A stretch of 32,917 bases of DNA. It comes from Ruminococcus sp. Its GTDB lineage: Bacteria; Bacillota; Clostridia; Oscillospirales; Ruminococcaceae. The stretch's first letter is position 1. Each line of letters begins with the position of its first letter. The DNA lies in assembly GCA_017649325.1 (NCBI GenBank), contig JAGCHA010000036.1, positions 1 through 32,917 of the forward strand, read 5' to 3'. The translations under genes were made by a program, and so were the position numbers. Below are positions 8,628 to 17,661 of this stretch, in pieces. Under the pieces are notes generated by a model, which saw only the letters and a program-made list of their open reading frames with translations, searched no databases and was not told the DNA's origin.

Positions 8628-8950
8628 CAAAAAAGTCCTGCCCTAAAGGACAAGACTTGAAAAAGCTTGTTTTTATACCACCTTTGGTCAGGAGAGCCGA
8701 CACTCTCTTGTCTTTAACGCAGACATACGTCACAGCCTACACGGGAAAGGAGACCGCACATAAAAAGCATCCCGCCCATACAAACGTGTCCGTCCGTACA
8801 AACGTGCCGCCGATGATGACTTGTCACCGCACCCTTTCAGACCAGCCCCTCGTGAGTGAACTTCGGAATGCTTTCGGACGGAGCGCTCGCACCTTTCCGC
8901 TCCTCTCTGACGACTTAATCACAGACCTACTCTCTCAGTCAACGGGTTAT
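8628..8950 (-). ncRNA. T-box riboswitch leader, Phe-specific, upstream of pheS
   Basis: Read on the minus strand. The leader carries stem I elements AGAGAG (8908-8903) and GGTGCGA (8893-8887). The specifier context GAAG-TTC-ACTC has the Phe codon TTC at 8860-8858. The T-box sequence AAGGTGGTA lies at 8684-8676. The TGGT within it can pair with the ACCA end of uncharged tRNA-Phe. A terminator stem follows immediately (8657-8648 with 8643-8634, TTTA loop) with a T-run into 8628. The T-box is degenerate after GGTA, where ACCGCG would be usual. The plus-strand frame at 8657-9109 over this region is not a gene. Confidence 0.9.
8634..8657 (-). terminator. Regulated terminator of the T-box leader
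   Basis: A 10-bp stem with G-U pairs and a TTTA loop, followed by TTTTTTG on the minus strand, directly after the T-box sequence and 40 bases before pheS. Confidence 0.85.
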
Positions 8951-8956
8951 AATAGT

Positions 8957-8985
8957 ATTATAGCGCGTGAGGAGGAAAAAATCAA
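8957..8985 (-). promoter_or_regulatory. Sigma-A promoter of the pheS T-box operon
   Basis: On the minus strand, TTGATT (8985-8980) and TATAAT (8962-8957) are separated by exactly 17 bases. Expected transcript start near 8950, in agreement with the T-box boundaries. Confidence 0.85.
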
Positions 8986-9141
8986 GCCTTTTTTGAAAAA
9001 AACAAAAAATAATATTTCAGCAGTCTGCACAAAGTCGGCAAAGAGTATATGTGCAGGTATACAAAAATTACGTAAGCGTGCAACAAAACGGGCAATTTTC
9101 AACACTTAATAAGAAAAGGCAGACTGTAAAGGAGTGATACC

Positions 9142-9714
9142 ATGAAAAGATACATAGTGACAGTTCTCGGTCTTGTTCTGATGACGGGCTGTAATGTCAG
9201 CGGGGGAGGTCAGTCCTCGGATCCGACATCACAAGCCGTAAAAGCCGATCGCGATAACGTCCCCGCGATACGTTATATCGAACAGGTCTATGCAAACGAG
9301 TACACAGGAGATAATTCGACTATCAGCTTTATTGATTCCGACGGCAGCAGGTGTATATCCACCGACGCCGAGCTTATGAAGCTCAGCTATGCTGCTCTGA
9401 CCGAAAAGTATGCATCGGGGGAACTCACAGGCTTTACTGTGCAGGAAAATGCCGTCGATAAGGAAAAACTCGCGAAGACGTACGATCTCATCTGCAATGC
9501 AGCCGAGTTCGCGGACTATGAGCTGCTCATGCCTGACGCGATGCCCGACGTAGAAGCCTCGACAACGACTGTAACGGCGATGTACTACACAACGGACGGC
9601 TTGCTGAGGGGGCGGGTAATATATGAAAATAAGTGTATGACATCAATATACTCGAACAGCGGTGACGCCAACGAGGCATATGAGTGGTACCGTAAGGCGA
9701 CAAGGAATACATAA
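9142..9714 (+). CDS. Small lipoprotein of unknown function
   Basis: A 190-residue protein starting with a lipoprotein signal: MKR, hydrophobic core, and lipobox MTGC with Cys17 as the lipid-modified residue. A Gly/Ser stretch follows as tether, then a mixed soluble domain of about 150 residues that I do not recognise. Expected on the outer face of the cytoplasmic membrane. The start follows AAAGGAG with 7 bases spacing. It is divergent from the T-box operon and convergent with the GH30 gene. No clear promoter was found in 8986-9141. The terminator at 9720-9744 closes it. Function unknown. Confidence 0.75.
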   Translation: MKRYIVTVLGLVLMTGCNVSGGGQSSDPTSQAVKADRDNVPAIRYIEQVYANEYTGDNSTISFIDSDGSRCISTDAELMKLSYAALTEKYASGELTGFTVQENAVDKEKLAKTYDLICNAAEFADYELLMPDAMPDVEASTTTVTAMYYTTDGLLRGRVIYENKCMTSIYSNSGDANEAYEWYRKATRNT

Positions 9715-9719
9715 CAAAA

Positions 9720-9744
9720 AGCAGCCCGCGAGGGCTGCTTTTTT
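9720..9744. terminator. Bidirectional terminator between lipoprotein and GH30 genes
   Basis: The stem AGCAGCCC/GGGCTGCT (9720-9727 with 9732-9739) is flanked by an A-run on the left and a T-run on the right, so it can end transcripts from both convergent genes. Confidence 0.88.
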
Positions 9745-9749
9745 ATCGT

Positions 9750-11906
9750 TTATGAATTTGCGATCAGGTGCTTTCTCATAAGCACGAGGTCGAACATATC
9801 AATGCGGTCGTCATTATCGAAGTCTCCGTTCTTCCACTTCACGAGAGTGCCACTTCCAAGCAGATATTTCTGCATGAGAACGATATCGTTTATCTTGAGG
9901 GCTCCGTCTCCGTCAACGTCGCCGAGGACCTCCTTCGGAGCGACTTCCTTCTTCTCTCCGTAGAGAGCTATTTCCGCGATATTCGCACAGTAGGAATTGT
10001 CCTTGTTTACCGAACTGTCGGGAGTTCCGTCGGGTGTCTGATAGCGTACATACCTTCCGACAGCTTCTCCGTCGAATTTGGTGATATAATTCATTCCCGA
10101 ACTTGGGACGGAATCTATCGTGTACAGATCTGTCCAGTTTTCTCCGTCGACAGATATTGAGAACTTACCGGCAGGACAGCGGTATTCAAATCCGCTTCTC
10201 GGAGCGTATCCGATAGCTGAAAGCTCGTACGTATCACCGAGGTCAGCCTGTACCCAACCGTTTCCGAGGCCATCGAAGAATGTGCTTGTCTTGCCGTCGA
10301 ACGCCTTCTTGCAGTCGTTGTTCGTATCATCCTTCCAGGGAGAAGAACCTGTGACCTTTGAAAGGTCAACATCTATCTTGCCCTCGATCTCAATGCTGCC
10401 CTTTACATCGTCGATGATGAAAGTAGTAACAGAGTTGGGCTCAAGAGAAGTTTTCAGAACGCCGCCGCTGATGTCGATAGTACCCTTGTCAGCCCAATTC
10501 TCGCTGTTGCTTGTACGGATGACCTTAGCGCTCGAACCGCACTGTGCGAACTGGGAGAGGTTGTATACCATATCCGACTTGTTAGCCGATGTGTTGTATG
10601 AAACGATAACGAGCTGGTTGTTCTTATCGTCGAAGGCAGCCATAGTGTTGCCGGAGGATTTCAGCATTGTCATACCGGGACGGATATAACGTGTGTACTG
10701 ACCGAAGCAGTAGTATTTCTTTGAGAGGACGATCTCGTTCTTATCGTGGTCAGCAACAGCTGTTCCCCAGAAGCCCTTGGTCATGTCGACCATGCCTGAG
10801 TCTTTCTTGCCGTTGTAACCTGCGGCGCAGACGTGCTTGTCGATGACCTGCCAGAGTATCCACGCAGACGCATTGAGTCCGTTGCAGTCGGTGGTGATGC
10901 GTTCGGACAGCCAAAGACCGGGAGCCATAGCACCTGCATTCTGACCTGCTGTACCGTTTCCGTCGACCTCACTCATCCAGAGGTTCTTGCCCGAATCGAG
11001 GGCGAGCTGTCTCAGGTCGGAGCGCTTCCAGCCGCCGTATGTATGGGTGTCGATACGACCGACAGCCTTCTTTGCATCGGCAGAAAGTGCCTTGAAAGCG
11101 TCTATCTGAGTGTCGATAGAGGTCTCATCGCTGGCGCTGATAATAACATCGCCCATGCCTTTTTCGTTCATGGCCTTCTGGAGTTCAAGAATGATCTTGC
11201 TCTCGCAGTTTCCGATGTCAAAGTGGCAGCCTTCCTGCTTGGGGCTTCCCGCGTACCAGAAGTTGGTATACGGCTCATTTGTTGGGGTGATACTCTGTAT
11301 GTCGATACCCCACTCGTTCTTGTAGTGGTAGCTTACCTCAGCGAGATACTTGGCGAAATCGTCGTAGTAATCGTCCTTGAGGTTGTTCTTTCCGCCGTCG
11401 CGGTTTCCGCTTGAGCAGCCGCTGTTCGTCATGTAGTACGGGGGAGAGTTCGAGAACATCTCGACTATCATATCGTCTCCCGCAGCAGCTATACACTTGC
11501 GGAGCACGTTGCGCTGGTTGTAGTCTGCATTCCAGTCATAGGTGACCTGACCGTTGTTGAACTTGGTATAGCCCGGCATATTTGAGTCGGTACGAGTGAT
11601 GTGGTTATGAGTCGGGTCGTCACCACCGCCGATGTTGAAGCGAGCGATGTTCAGACGAAGACCGTTGTCTCCATAGAAGGTGTCCGCTGCTTTCTGAGCG
11701 AGACTGTCAGAGTATCCGACTCTGTTAGCCCACCAGCACAGGGACGTGCCCCAGCCCTCGAACTTGCCGTCGTTGATGTCGTAGGTGCTGTAAGGTGAAA
11801 GCGTGACCGTAGTCGCCGCATCAGCCTTGAAGCCTGTACCGAAAAAGGACGGCACGGCAACCGCCGCGGACAGCACGACCGCAGCTGCTCTTGCAATGAT
11901 CTTCAT
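9750..11906 (-). CDS. Secreted GH30 glycoside hydrolase with discoidin-type CBM and C-terminal dockerin
   Basis: A 718-residue secreted enzyme. Residues 1-30 are a signal peptide. Residues 35-500 are a GH30 (beta/alpha)8 barrel plus side beta domain. Key sites are the opening GWGTSLCWWA (51-60), acid/base Glu211 in PTNEPY and nucleophile Glu313 in MSEVDG. The GWGTSLCWWA opening resembles the endo-beta-1,6-galactanase branch of GH30 more than glucuronoxylanases, but this is inference. Residues 510-650 form an F5/8 type C (CBM32-like) module. Residues 661-717 are a dockerin with loops DVDGDGALKIND and DFDNDDRIDMFD, allowing incorporation into a cellulosome. The gene is divergent from the double-GH43 gene, and both probably act on side chains of plant polysaccharides. 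Confidence 0.9.
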   Translation of the reverse strand: MKIIARAAAVVLSAAVAVPSFFGTGFKADAATTVTLSPYSTYDINDGKFEGWGTSLCWWANRVGYSDSLAQKAADTFYGDNGLRLNIARFNIGGGDDPTHNHITRTDSNMPGYTKFNNGQVTYDWNADYNQRNVLRKCIAAAGDDMIVEMFSNSPPYYMTNSGCSSGNRDGGKNNLKDDYYDDFAKYLAEVSYHYKNEWGIDIQSITPTNEPYTNFWYAGSPKQEGCHFDIGNCESKIILELQKAMNEKGMGDVIISASDETSIDTQIDAFKALSADAKKAVGRIDTHTYGGWKRSDLRQLALDSGKNLWMSEVDGNGTAGQNAGAMAPGLWLSERITTDCNGLNASAWILWQVIDKHVCAAGYNGKKDSGMVDMTKGFWGTAVADHDKNEIVLSKKYYCFGQYTRYIRPGMTMLKSSGNTMAAFDDKNNQLVIVSYNTSANKSDMVYNLSQFAQCGSSAKVIRTSNSENWADKGTIDISGGVLKTSLEPNSVTTFIIDDVKGSIEIEGKIDVDLSKVTGSSPWKDDTNNDCKKAFDGKTSTFFDGLGNGWVQADLGDTYELSAIGYAPRSGFEYRCPAGKFSISVDGENWTDLYTIDSVPSSGMNYITKFDGEAVGRYVRYQTPDGTPDSSVNKDNSYCANIAEIALYGEKKEVAPKEVLGDVDGDGALKINDIVLMQKYLLGSGTLVKWKNGDFDNDDRIDMFDLVLMRKHLIANS

Positions 11907-12000
11907 AGTAAAAATCCCCTTTGTAATAAAAATACCCTCTTAATCAATCCCTTGTCTGATTATACCCTAATCTGATTATTGCATATATCTTCACATCATA

Positions 12001-12029
12001 ATTATACCATTATTAACAAACTATTACAA
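12001..12029 (-). promoter_or_regulatory. Probable promoter of the GH30 gene
   Basis: On the minus strand, TTGTAA (12029-12024) and TATAAT (12006-12001) have a 17-base spacer, about 95 bases before the ATG. Another TATAAT at 11964-11959 lacks a good -35. Confidence 0.55.
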
Positions 12030-12101
12030 TCCGCATATCGCACAATTATTTCTTGATGATTTGGACATTTTGACCATTTCAAAACTCCGCACATATTATC
12101 A

Positions 12102-12131
12102 TTGACACGGGGTGTTCAGTCGTGATATAAT
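12102..12131 (+). promoter_or_regulatory. Promoter of the double-GH43 gene
   Basis: TTGACA (12102-12107) and TATAAT (12126-12131) have an 18-base spacer, about 50 bases before the ATG. It lies in a 276-base AT-rich region shared with the divergent GH30 gene. Confidence 0.75.
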
Positions 12132-12182
12132 GAAATTACCATATCAGTTACGATTTTTGCTAAAAGAACGGAGGTTTGATAC

Positions 12183-15098
12183 ATGAGCAGGAAATCAAGA
12201 CTCGCTGCACTTACTATGTGCGTTGGACTCGCTGCAGTTTCGGCTCCGCTGCCTGCTTCTGCCCGTAGCGCAGACGCCGCAGAGCAGCTGGCTGCCGTAT
12301 ATGCAGACAGCTTCGGCGACGTCGTGAGCGGTGCCGACTACACGATAATGGTGCGTCTGAGCGGCAAGTTTGTCACTGCCGCGAGCGACGGCAACGTCCA
12401 CCAGTGGGAGAAGCTGGGCGACAAGTCACAGCAGTGGCGGATAGTCTCATCAGGCGACGGAAAGTGCAATATCCTCTCCGCACAGGACAGCTCCCGCGCA
12501 ATGACCGTCAGAAACGGCGACAGCACCAACGGAAACACGATATACCTCGACGAGTTCACGGACTCACCCGCGCAGAGGTTTATTCTTCACCGCACCGACG
12601 ACGCCTACTACATCACAGCTGAGTGCTCGGGAAATGCGGCTCTCGACGTCTACGACATCAGCTACGACAACGGCGCCGACATCGACCAATGGGACTATTG
12701 GGGAGGCGAGGGACAGAAATTCTACATACGCCCTGTTGACAACACATACCGCCTGATCCGCGGCGACCTCGACTTCGACGGAACGGTCGATACCTTCGAC
12801 CGCATACTTATGGAGAAAGCGGTGCTGAACGGAGCAGACGAGATACTCTCAGCAGCCGCCGACCTCAACGGCGACAAAATGGTGAACGAGAAGGACTACG
12901 ACCTCCTCACACAGCAGATACTGGGTGCAAAGCCGGATATCGAGCCATACTGCGAGATACCGTACTCCAAGCCCGATGTAGCGTACCTGTTCGCGTACTT
13001 CCTCGGCAACGCCCCCGAGCAGGAGCGCCTGTCATACGCGGTCAGCCTCGACGGCTACAACTTTAAGGCACTGAACGGCGGCAAAGCGGTATGGGGTTCG
13101 AGCTCGGGCACGAAGTGTATCCGCGACCCGTACATCTTCAAGGGCGAGGACGGTCTGTACCATATGCTCGCGACGGATATGAAGTCCTCGCTCGGCTGGA
13201 ACAGCAACCGCGACCTCATCTCCGCGACCTCTACCGACCTCGTCCACTGGTTCGACGAGGCGATAATCCCGATAGCGAACAAGTACCCGAATATGCAGGG
13301 CGCAGACCGTGCATGGGCACCGCAGGCGATATACGATCCTGCCAAGCAGTCGTACATGATATACTTTGCGGCGAGAGTCCCCGGTATCGACGAGCGCACG
13401 ATAATGTACTACGCCTACAGCAAGGACCTCAAAACGCTTGATACGACCCCCGCGCTACTCTTTGCTCCCGCGAACGGCAACGACGCTATCGATTCCGATA
13501 TCATTTTCGAGAACGGTACATATTATATGTACTACAAGAACGAGACTAACAAGCGCATCTATCTTGCGAAGTCCGAGAACGCGAACGGACCGTATCGGGA
13601 GATAAAGCAGGTCTCCGAGGGCAACATCGGCGTTGAGGGACCGAATATCTACAGGAAACTCGGCACGGACGAGTGGCTGATGATGTCGGACGCTTACGGC
13701 AACGGCTACTACGTTATGCAGTCTACCTCCGACCTCGAGAACTTCACCACCGTTGACCGCGGAAAGTACAGCTTCGACTTCACGCCGCGCCACGGCTATG
13801 TGATACCGATAAACGGCGACCAGTACAATGCTCTTGTGAACGCATTCCCGTCGGACGGCATACAGCCCGTAATGAGCAGGATAAAGTCGCCCGTGTATCA
13901 GTGCTCATACGGAGTAAAGACCTTTCATCCCGCAACGGTGACGGCGGAGTTCAGCGACGGCTCCACGGCTGATATAGAGGTAAAATGGGACGTCAGCGAC
14001 CAGTATGCAGTCGTCGACACGAGTGACAGAGGCGTCCACACGATAACGGGAGAGCTTACTTCCGCGCGGGAGGGCTACCCCAATCCTTTCATCACCGAGC
14101 GTGCCGACCCCTACATAGTCGACGGCGAAAACGGCTACTACTATTTCACGGCTTCATATCCCGCATACGGCAGCGTAGACAAGGGCTACGACAGGATAGT
14201 CCTGCGTTGCAGCCAGACCATAGAGGGACTTGCAAGAGTCGAGGAAAAGACGGTATGGAAAGCCCATTCGAGCGGCATCATGGCGAAGCACATATGGGCG
14301 CCTGAAATGCACAAGATAGGCGGAGTTTGGTACATATTCTTCGCGGCGGGCTCGAGCTCGGACATATGGGCGATACGTCCGTATGTGCTGAAATGCGAGG
14401 GCGATAACCCTTATCTCGACCCGTGGACGGAGTGCGGACAAATGCAGGCGTCTGCGGGAGATACCGACTCCTTCAAAAGCTTCTCGCTCGATATGACCTA
14501 CTTCGAGTGCAATGGTAAGCACTATGTCATATGGGCGGAGATAAAGGGCGATTCCTCGCTGTTTATGGCAGAGATAGACCCGCGTGAACCGTGGAAACTC
14601 ACCTCCAAGCCCATACTTCTCACCAAGCCCGAATACGCCTGGGAGCTCGTCAACCACCGCGTCAACGAAGGCGCCGCCGTGCTCAAGACCGACAAGAAAG
14701 TATACGTCTACTTCTCGGCATCGGGCACTGGCTCGGAGTATTGTGTCGGACGCATGGAAGCGGATATCAATGCCGACCTCATGAATATCAAAAACTGGAA
14801 AAAGCGTGACAAGCCCGTGCTTTCCACTGCTGACCTCGTCGGCGAATCGGGTCCCGGACACAACTGCTTTGTCAAGGACACAAACGGCGATACGCTCATT
14901 GTGTACCACGCCCGCCCGTCCTCCCACGCCTCCAAGGGCTGCGGCACGTATGCGAGCGACCCGCTTTATGACCCGTGCCGCCACACACGCATACGCAGGG
15001 TCAGCTTCAACAGCGGCGAACCCGTGATAGATACGGTCAGCGATCCGTATATCCCTGAAACTCTCCGCAAGGTGACTGCGACGGTCATTGTCGGATAG
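12183..15098 (+). CDS. Secreted CBM13-like, internal dockerin, tandem GH43 enzyme
   Basis: A 971-residue secreted protein. Residues 1-32 are a signal peptide. Residues 50-185 form a ricin-B/CBM13-like trefoil (QQW and QRF repeats). Residues 193-250 are a dockerin with loops DLDFDGTVDTFD and DLNGDKMVNEKD, internal rather than terminal. Residues 262-560 are a first GH43 five-bladed propeller with candidate catalytic residues Asp315 (RDPYI), Asp439 (DSDI) and Glu485 (VEGPN). Residues 565-630 look like a bacterial Ig-type linker. Residues 635-950 are a second GH43 with Asp642 (ADPYIV), WAPEMH (705-710), Asp770 and Glu829 (VNEG). GH43 enzymes are mostly arabinofuranosidases, arabinanases and xylosidases. 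The exact substrates are not readable here. The start follows GGAGG at 8 bases. Confidence 0.9.
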   Translation: MSRKSRLAALTMCVGLAAVSAPLPASARSADAAEQLAAVYADSFGDVVSGADYTIMVRLSGKFVTAASDGNVHQWEKLGDKSQQWRIVSSGDGKCNILSAQDSSRAMTVRNGDSTNGNTIYLDEFTDSPAQRFILHRTDDAYYITAECSGNAALDVYDISYDNGADIDQWDYWGGEGQKFYIRPVDNTYRLIRGDLDFDGTVDTFDRILMEKAVLNGADEILSAAADLNGDKMVNEKDYDLLTQQILGAKPDIEPYCEIPYSKPDVAYLFAYFLGNAPEQERLSYAVSLDGYNFKALNGGKAVWGSSSGTKCIRDPYIFKGEDGLYHMLATDMKSSLGWNSNRDLISATSTDLVHWFDEAIIPIANKYPNMQGADRAWAPQAIYDPAKQSYMIYFAARVPGIDERTIMYYAYSKDLKTLDTTPALLFAPANGNDAIDSDIIFENGTYYMYYKNETNKRIYLAKSENANGPYREIKQVSEGNIGVEGPNIYRKLGTDEWLMMSDAYGNGYYVMQSTSDLENFTTVDRGKYSFDFTPRHGYVIPINGDQYNALVNAFPSDGIQPVMSRIKSPVYQCSYGVKTFHPATVTAEFSDGSTADIEVKWDVSDQYAVVDTSDRGVHTITGELTSAREGYPNPFITERADPYIVDGENGYYYFTASYPAYGSVDKGYDRIVLRCSQTIEGLARVEEKTVWKAHSSGIMAKHIWAPEMHKIGGVWYIFFAAGSSSDIWAIRPYVLKCEGDNPYLDPWTECGQMQASAGDTDSFKSFSLDMTYFECNGKHYVIWAEIKGDSSLFMAEIDPREPWKLTSKPILLTKPEYAWELVNHRVNEGAAVLKTDKKVYVYFSASGTGSEYCVGRMEADINADLMNIKNWKKRDKPVLSTADLVGESGPGHNCFVKDTNGDTLIVYHARPSSHASKGCGTYASDPLYDPCRHTRIRRVSFNSGEPVIDTVSDPYIPETLRKVTATVIVG

Positions 15099-15133
15099 TG
15101 ACTTCAGCCTGTACAGCCCTGAACAGTGAGCTT

Positions 15134-17476
15134 TCAGACGGTCACCTCCTTACTTATATGAATATGTCCGTCTTTTGCGGCGATGCTGACAGCATCGCCG
15201 CTTTTTATTCGTGACGCGATTATCATTTTCGCCAGCTCATTCTCGATCATATCCGTCACACGACGCTTAATCGTCCGAGCGCCGTATTTGTCGGTCTCTT
15301 TGGCGGCGGCTATCGTCTGCACGACCTCTTCCGTGTAGCTGAACTCTATCCCGAGTGCCTTTGCACGTACGCTGAGGTCGTTTATCGCCTTGCGGCTAAT
15401 TTTCAGCAGGTCCTCATGCTCGAGACTGCGGAAGACAATGACTTCGTCAACACGACCCGTAAATTCAGGCGTAAAATGCATACGGACAGCCTCAAGCACG
15501 CGCTTCTCGTCAGCTTCGTCCTGCTCGGTACCGAAGCCGAGCGACGGCCTTCCCGTAAGCTCCTCCGCACCGACATTCGAAGTCATAATTATCATACAGT
15601 TTCGGAAGCTCACCTTGCGTAGCGCCGAATCAGTGAGCATGCCGTAGTCCATCACCTGCAGGAGGATATTCAGCACCTCGGGGTCAGCCTTCTCTATCTC
15701 GTCGAAGAGTATGAGGGAGTACGGGTCGCGGCGCACTCTGTCGCAGAGGGAGGTGTTCTTGTCGTCGTAGCCCGCATACCCGGGAGGCGCGCCTATCAGC
15801 TTTGAGACCGAGTGCTTCTCCATATACTCCGACATATCCACGCGTATCAGCTTTTTCTCCGACCCGTACAGGTTATCCGCAAGTGCGCGGGCAAGCTCCG
15901 TTTTGCCGACTCCCGACGGACCCGCAAACAGGAACGAGGCGGCAGGGCGTCCGCTCTCACGCAGTCCCGACTTAGCGCGGCAGACTGCATTCGTGACTTT
16001 CTTTACAGCGTAGGAGTGCCCGATGACGCGCTCGGAAAGCTCCTTTTCAAGAAAGGTCAGCTTGACTGCGTCCTCGACGCTGACACGGCTGAGCGGTATG
16101 CCCGTCTTCCCTGATATCACGGACATGATGTCCTCGACGGTGAGAACGGGCTTTTCGCCGTTGCCGATGAGGTGTCCGAGCCTGCACATATTGACGTTCC
16201 TGCCGCGGAGCTCGATGAACCGCGAATCCTTCTTCCGCGCCCCCGTGTCACGCCGTATCTTCGCACACGCGCAAGCTTCGTCAATGACGTCTATCGCTTT
16301 GTCCGGCAGGAAGCGGTCGGAGATATACCGCGTCGCCATATTGACGGCGACGTCTATCATACCGTCGGGTATCTCGACGCCATGATAGGCTTCGTAGCGG
16401 CTTTTCAGTCCGCGTATCATCTCAATGCAGCTCTCGGTGTCGGGTTCGCTGACCTGTATCGGCTGGAAGCGCCTCTCGAGTGCTGAATCCTTCTCTATCG
16501 TGCGGCTGTATTCCTCGACCGTCGTCGCACCGATTATCTGTAGCTCCCCGCGCGATAGCTGGGGCTTCATGATGTTTGCGGCGTCGATAGCGCCCTCAGC
16601 GGCTCCTGCACCGACTATCATGTGTATCTCGTCGATGAAGAGGATTATGTTTCCCGCGTTGACTGCCTCGTCGATACACGCTTTTATGCGCTCCTCGAAG
16701 TCGCCGCGGTACTTCGCCCCCGACAGCAGCGATGCGAGGTCGAGCGAGAAGATGTACTTGTTTTTCAGCGACCCGGGCACGAGATTGCGCACGAACAACC
16801 CTGCTACGCCCTCGACTATCGCCGTCTTGCCGACACCCGCCTCGCCGATGAGGCAGGGATTATTTTTGCTGCGCCGCGAGAGCACCTGCAACACCCGCTC
16901 GACCTCGCTGATTCGTCCGATGAGCGGGTCATTCTTCTTGACAAGGGCTATATCGGTGAGGTTCTTTCCGTAACGGAAAAGGTTGGGCAGGTGCGAGAGC
17001 TTCGGCTTTATCGCCTCGTAGAGCTCGCCCCTGACCTCTGACGAGCCTATCATCTCGAGTTCGCTGCATATCCCTGTCATGCTGCCGCCTGTTTTTTTGA
17101 TGACAGTACAGGCACTGCACGATGACTCTTTTATAATAGATGCGAGGATATGCTCGGGAGCCGCCTGCTTCTTCTTGTCGCTCTGGGCAATGGCATAGGA
17201 ATTTTCAAGTATGCGCTTGGTGGCGGTCGTGAAGTAGCGGTGGCTGAGTATAGAAGGCGTACCGAGCCCCACAAGCTCGACTATCACGCGGCGGAGGTCA
17301 TCGTAGACAACGCCGTTGTCGATGAGGATCTCCGCCGCCGCCGAAGTGCCGTCGCGGGTCATGGCGAGCAGGATATGCTCGCTCCCGACGTATGTGTGAC
17401 CCATTTCGGAAGCTGTTTCGATAGCCCCCTCGATTATCTCGGAAGCCTTTTGAGTGAATCTGTCTGTATTTATCAT
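15134..17476 (-). CDS. ClpC-like AAA+ unfoldase with shortened middle domain
   Basis: A 780-residue Clp/Hsp100 ATPase. Residues 1-145 are the double Clp-N repeat. AAA module 1 has Walker A GEAGVGKT (211-218) and Walker B LFIDE (279-283). Module 2 has Walker A GPSGVGKT (519-526) and Walker B ILFDE (589-593). An LGF tripeptide (646-648) sits where ClpC and ClpX carry the ClpP-docking loop, so partnership with ClpP is likely. The region between the modules (about 405-440) is short and lacks the UVR-type coiled middle domain of Bacillus ClpC, and PEFTGR replaces the usual PEFLNR in module 2. ATG 17476 is chosen because the in-frame GTG at 17500 lies just before the GGAGGAG ribosome site serving this ATG. 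It is divergent from the cysteine-rich peptide gene. Confidence 0.88.
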   Translation of the reverse strand: MINTDRFTQKASEIIEGAIETASEMGHTYVGSEHILLAMTRDGTSAAAEILIDNGVVYDDLRRVIVELVGLGTPSILSHRYFTTATKRILENSYAIAQSDKKKQAAPEHILASIIKESSCSACTVIKKTGGSMTGICSELEMIGSSEVRGELYEAIKPKLSHLPNLFRYGKNLTDIALVKKNDPLIGRISEVERVLQVLSRRSKNNPCLIGEAGVGKTAIVEGVAGLFVRNLVPGSLKNKYIFSLDLASLLSGAKYRGDFEERIKACIDEAVNAGNIILFIDEIHMIVGAGAAEGAIDAANIMKPQLSRGELQIIGATTVEEYSRTIEKDSALERRFQPIQVSEPDTESCIEMIRGLKSRYEAYHGVEIPDGMIDVAVNMATRYISDRFLPDKAIDVIDEACACAKIRRDTGARKKDSRFIELRGRNVNMCRLGHLIGNGEKPVLTVEDIMSVISGKTGIPLSRVSVEDAVKLTFLEKELSERVIGHSYAVKKVTNAVCRAKSGLRESGRPAASFLFAGPSGVGKTELARALADNLYGSEKKLIRVDMSEYMEKHSVSKLIGAPPGYAGYDDKNTSLCDRVRRDPYSLILFDEIEKADPEVLNILLQVMDYGMLTDSALRKVSFRNCMIIMTSNVGAEELTGRPSLGFGTEQDEADEKRVLEAVRMHFTPEFTGRVDEVIVFRSLEHEDLLKISRKAINDLSVRAKALGIEFSYTEEVVQTIAAAKETDKYGARTIKRRVTDMIENELAKMIIASRIKSGDAVSIAAKDGHIHISKEVTV

Positions 17477-17619
17477 TGCTTCTCCTCCTTTGTTCTGCAC
17501 AGATATGCACTAATTATTATGCCACTATCAAAGCGCGATAACAGTCGAAACACAGGTATGGGAAAAAATAATGTAACACAATTTCGGCTGAGGCATACTA
17601 TGTACTATGAAACGCAAAC

Positions 17620-17629
17620 GAAGCGCTTC
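17620..17629. repeat. Palindrome between the clp-like gene and the Cys-rich peptide gene
   Basis: GAAGCGCTTC is a perfect 10-base palindrome in the shared upstream region of two divergent genes, a possible operator. No CtsR-type direct heptad repeat or CIRCE element was seen here. Confidence 0.3.
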
Positions 17630-17661
17630 AAATAAATCTTACTCAAAGGAGAGAATCAATT

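Noticed and set aside
8657-9109. Plus-strand 150-codon open frame upstream of the lipoprotein gene
   Set aside because: It lies across the minus-strand T-box leader and its promoter, has no ribosome site and a non-protein-like composition.
17477-17500. GTG start extending the ClpC-like protein by eight residues
   Set aside because: The GTG is just before the GGAGGAG that serves the ATG at 17476, and the extension is not part of the Clp-N domain.
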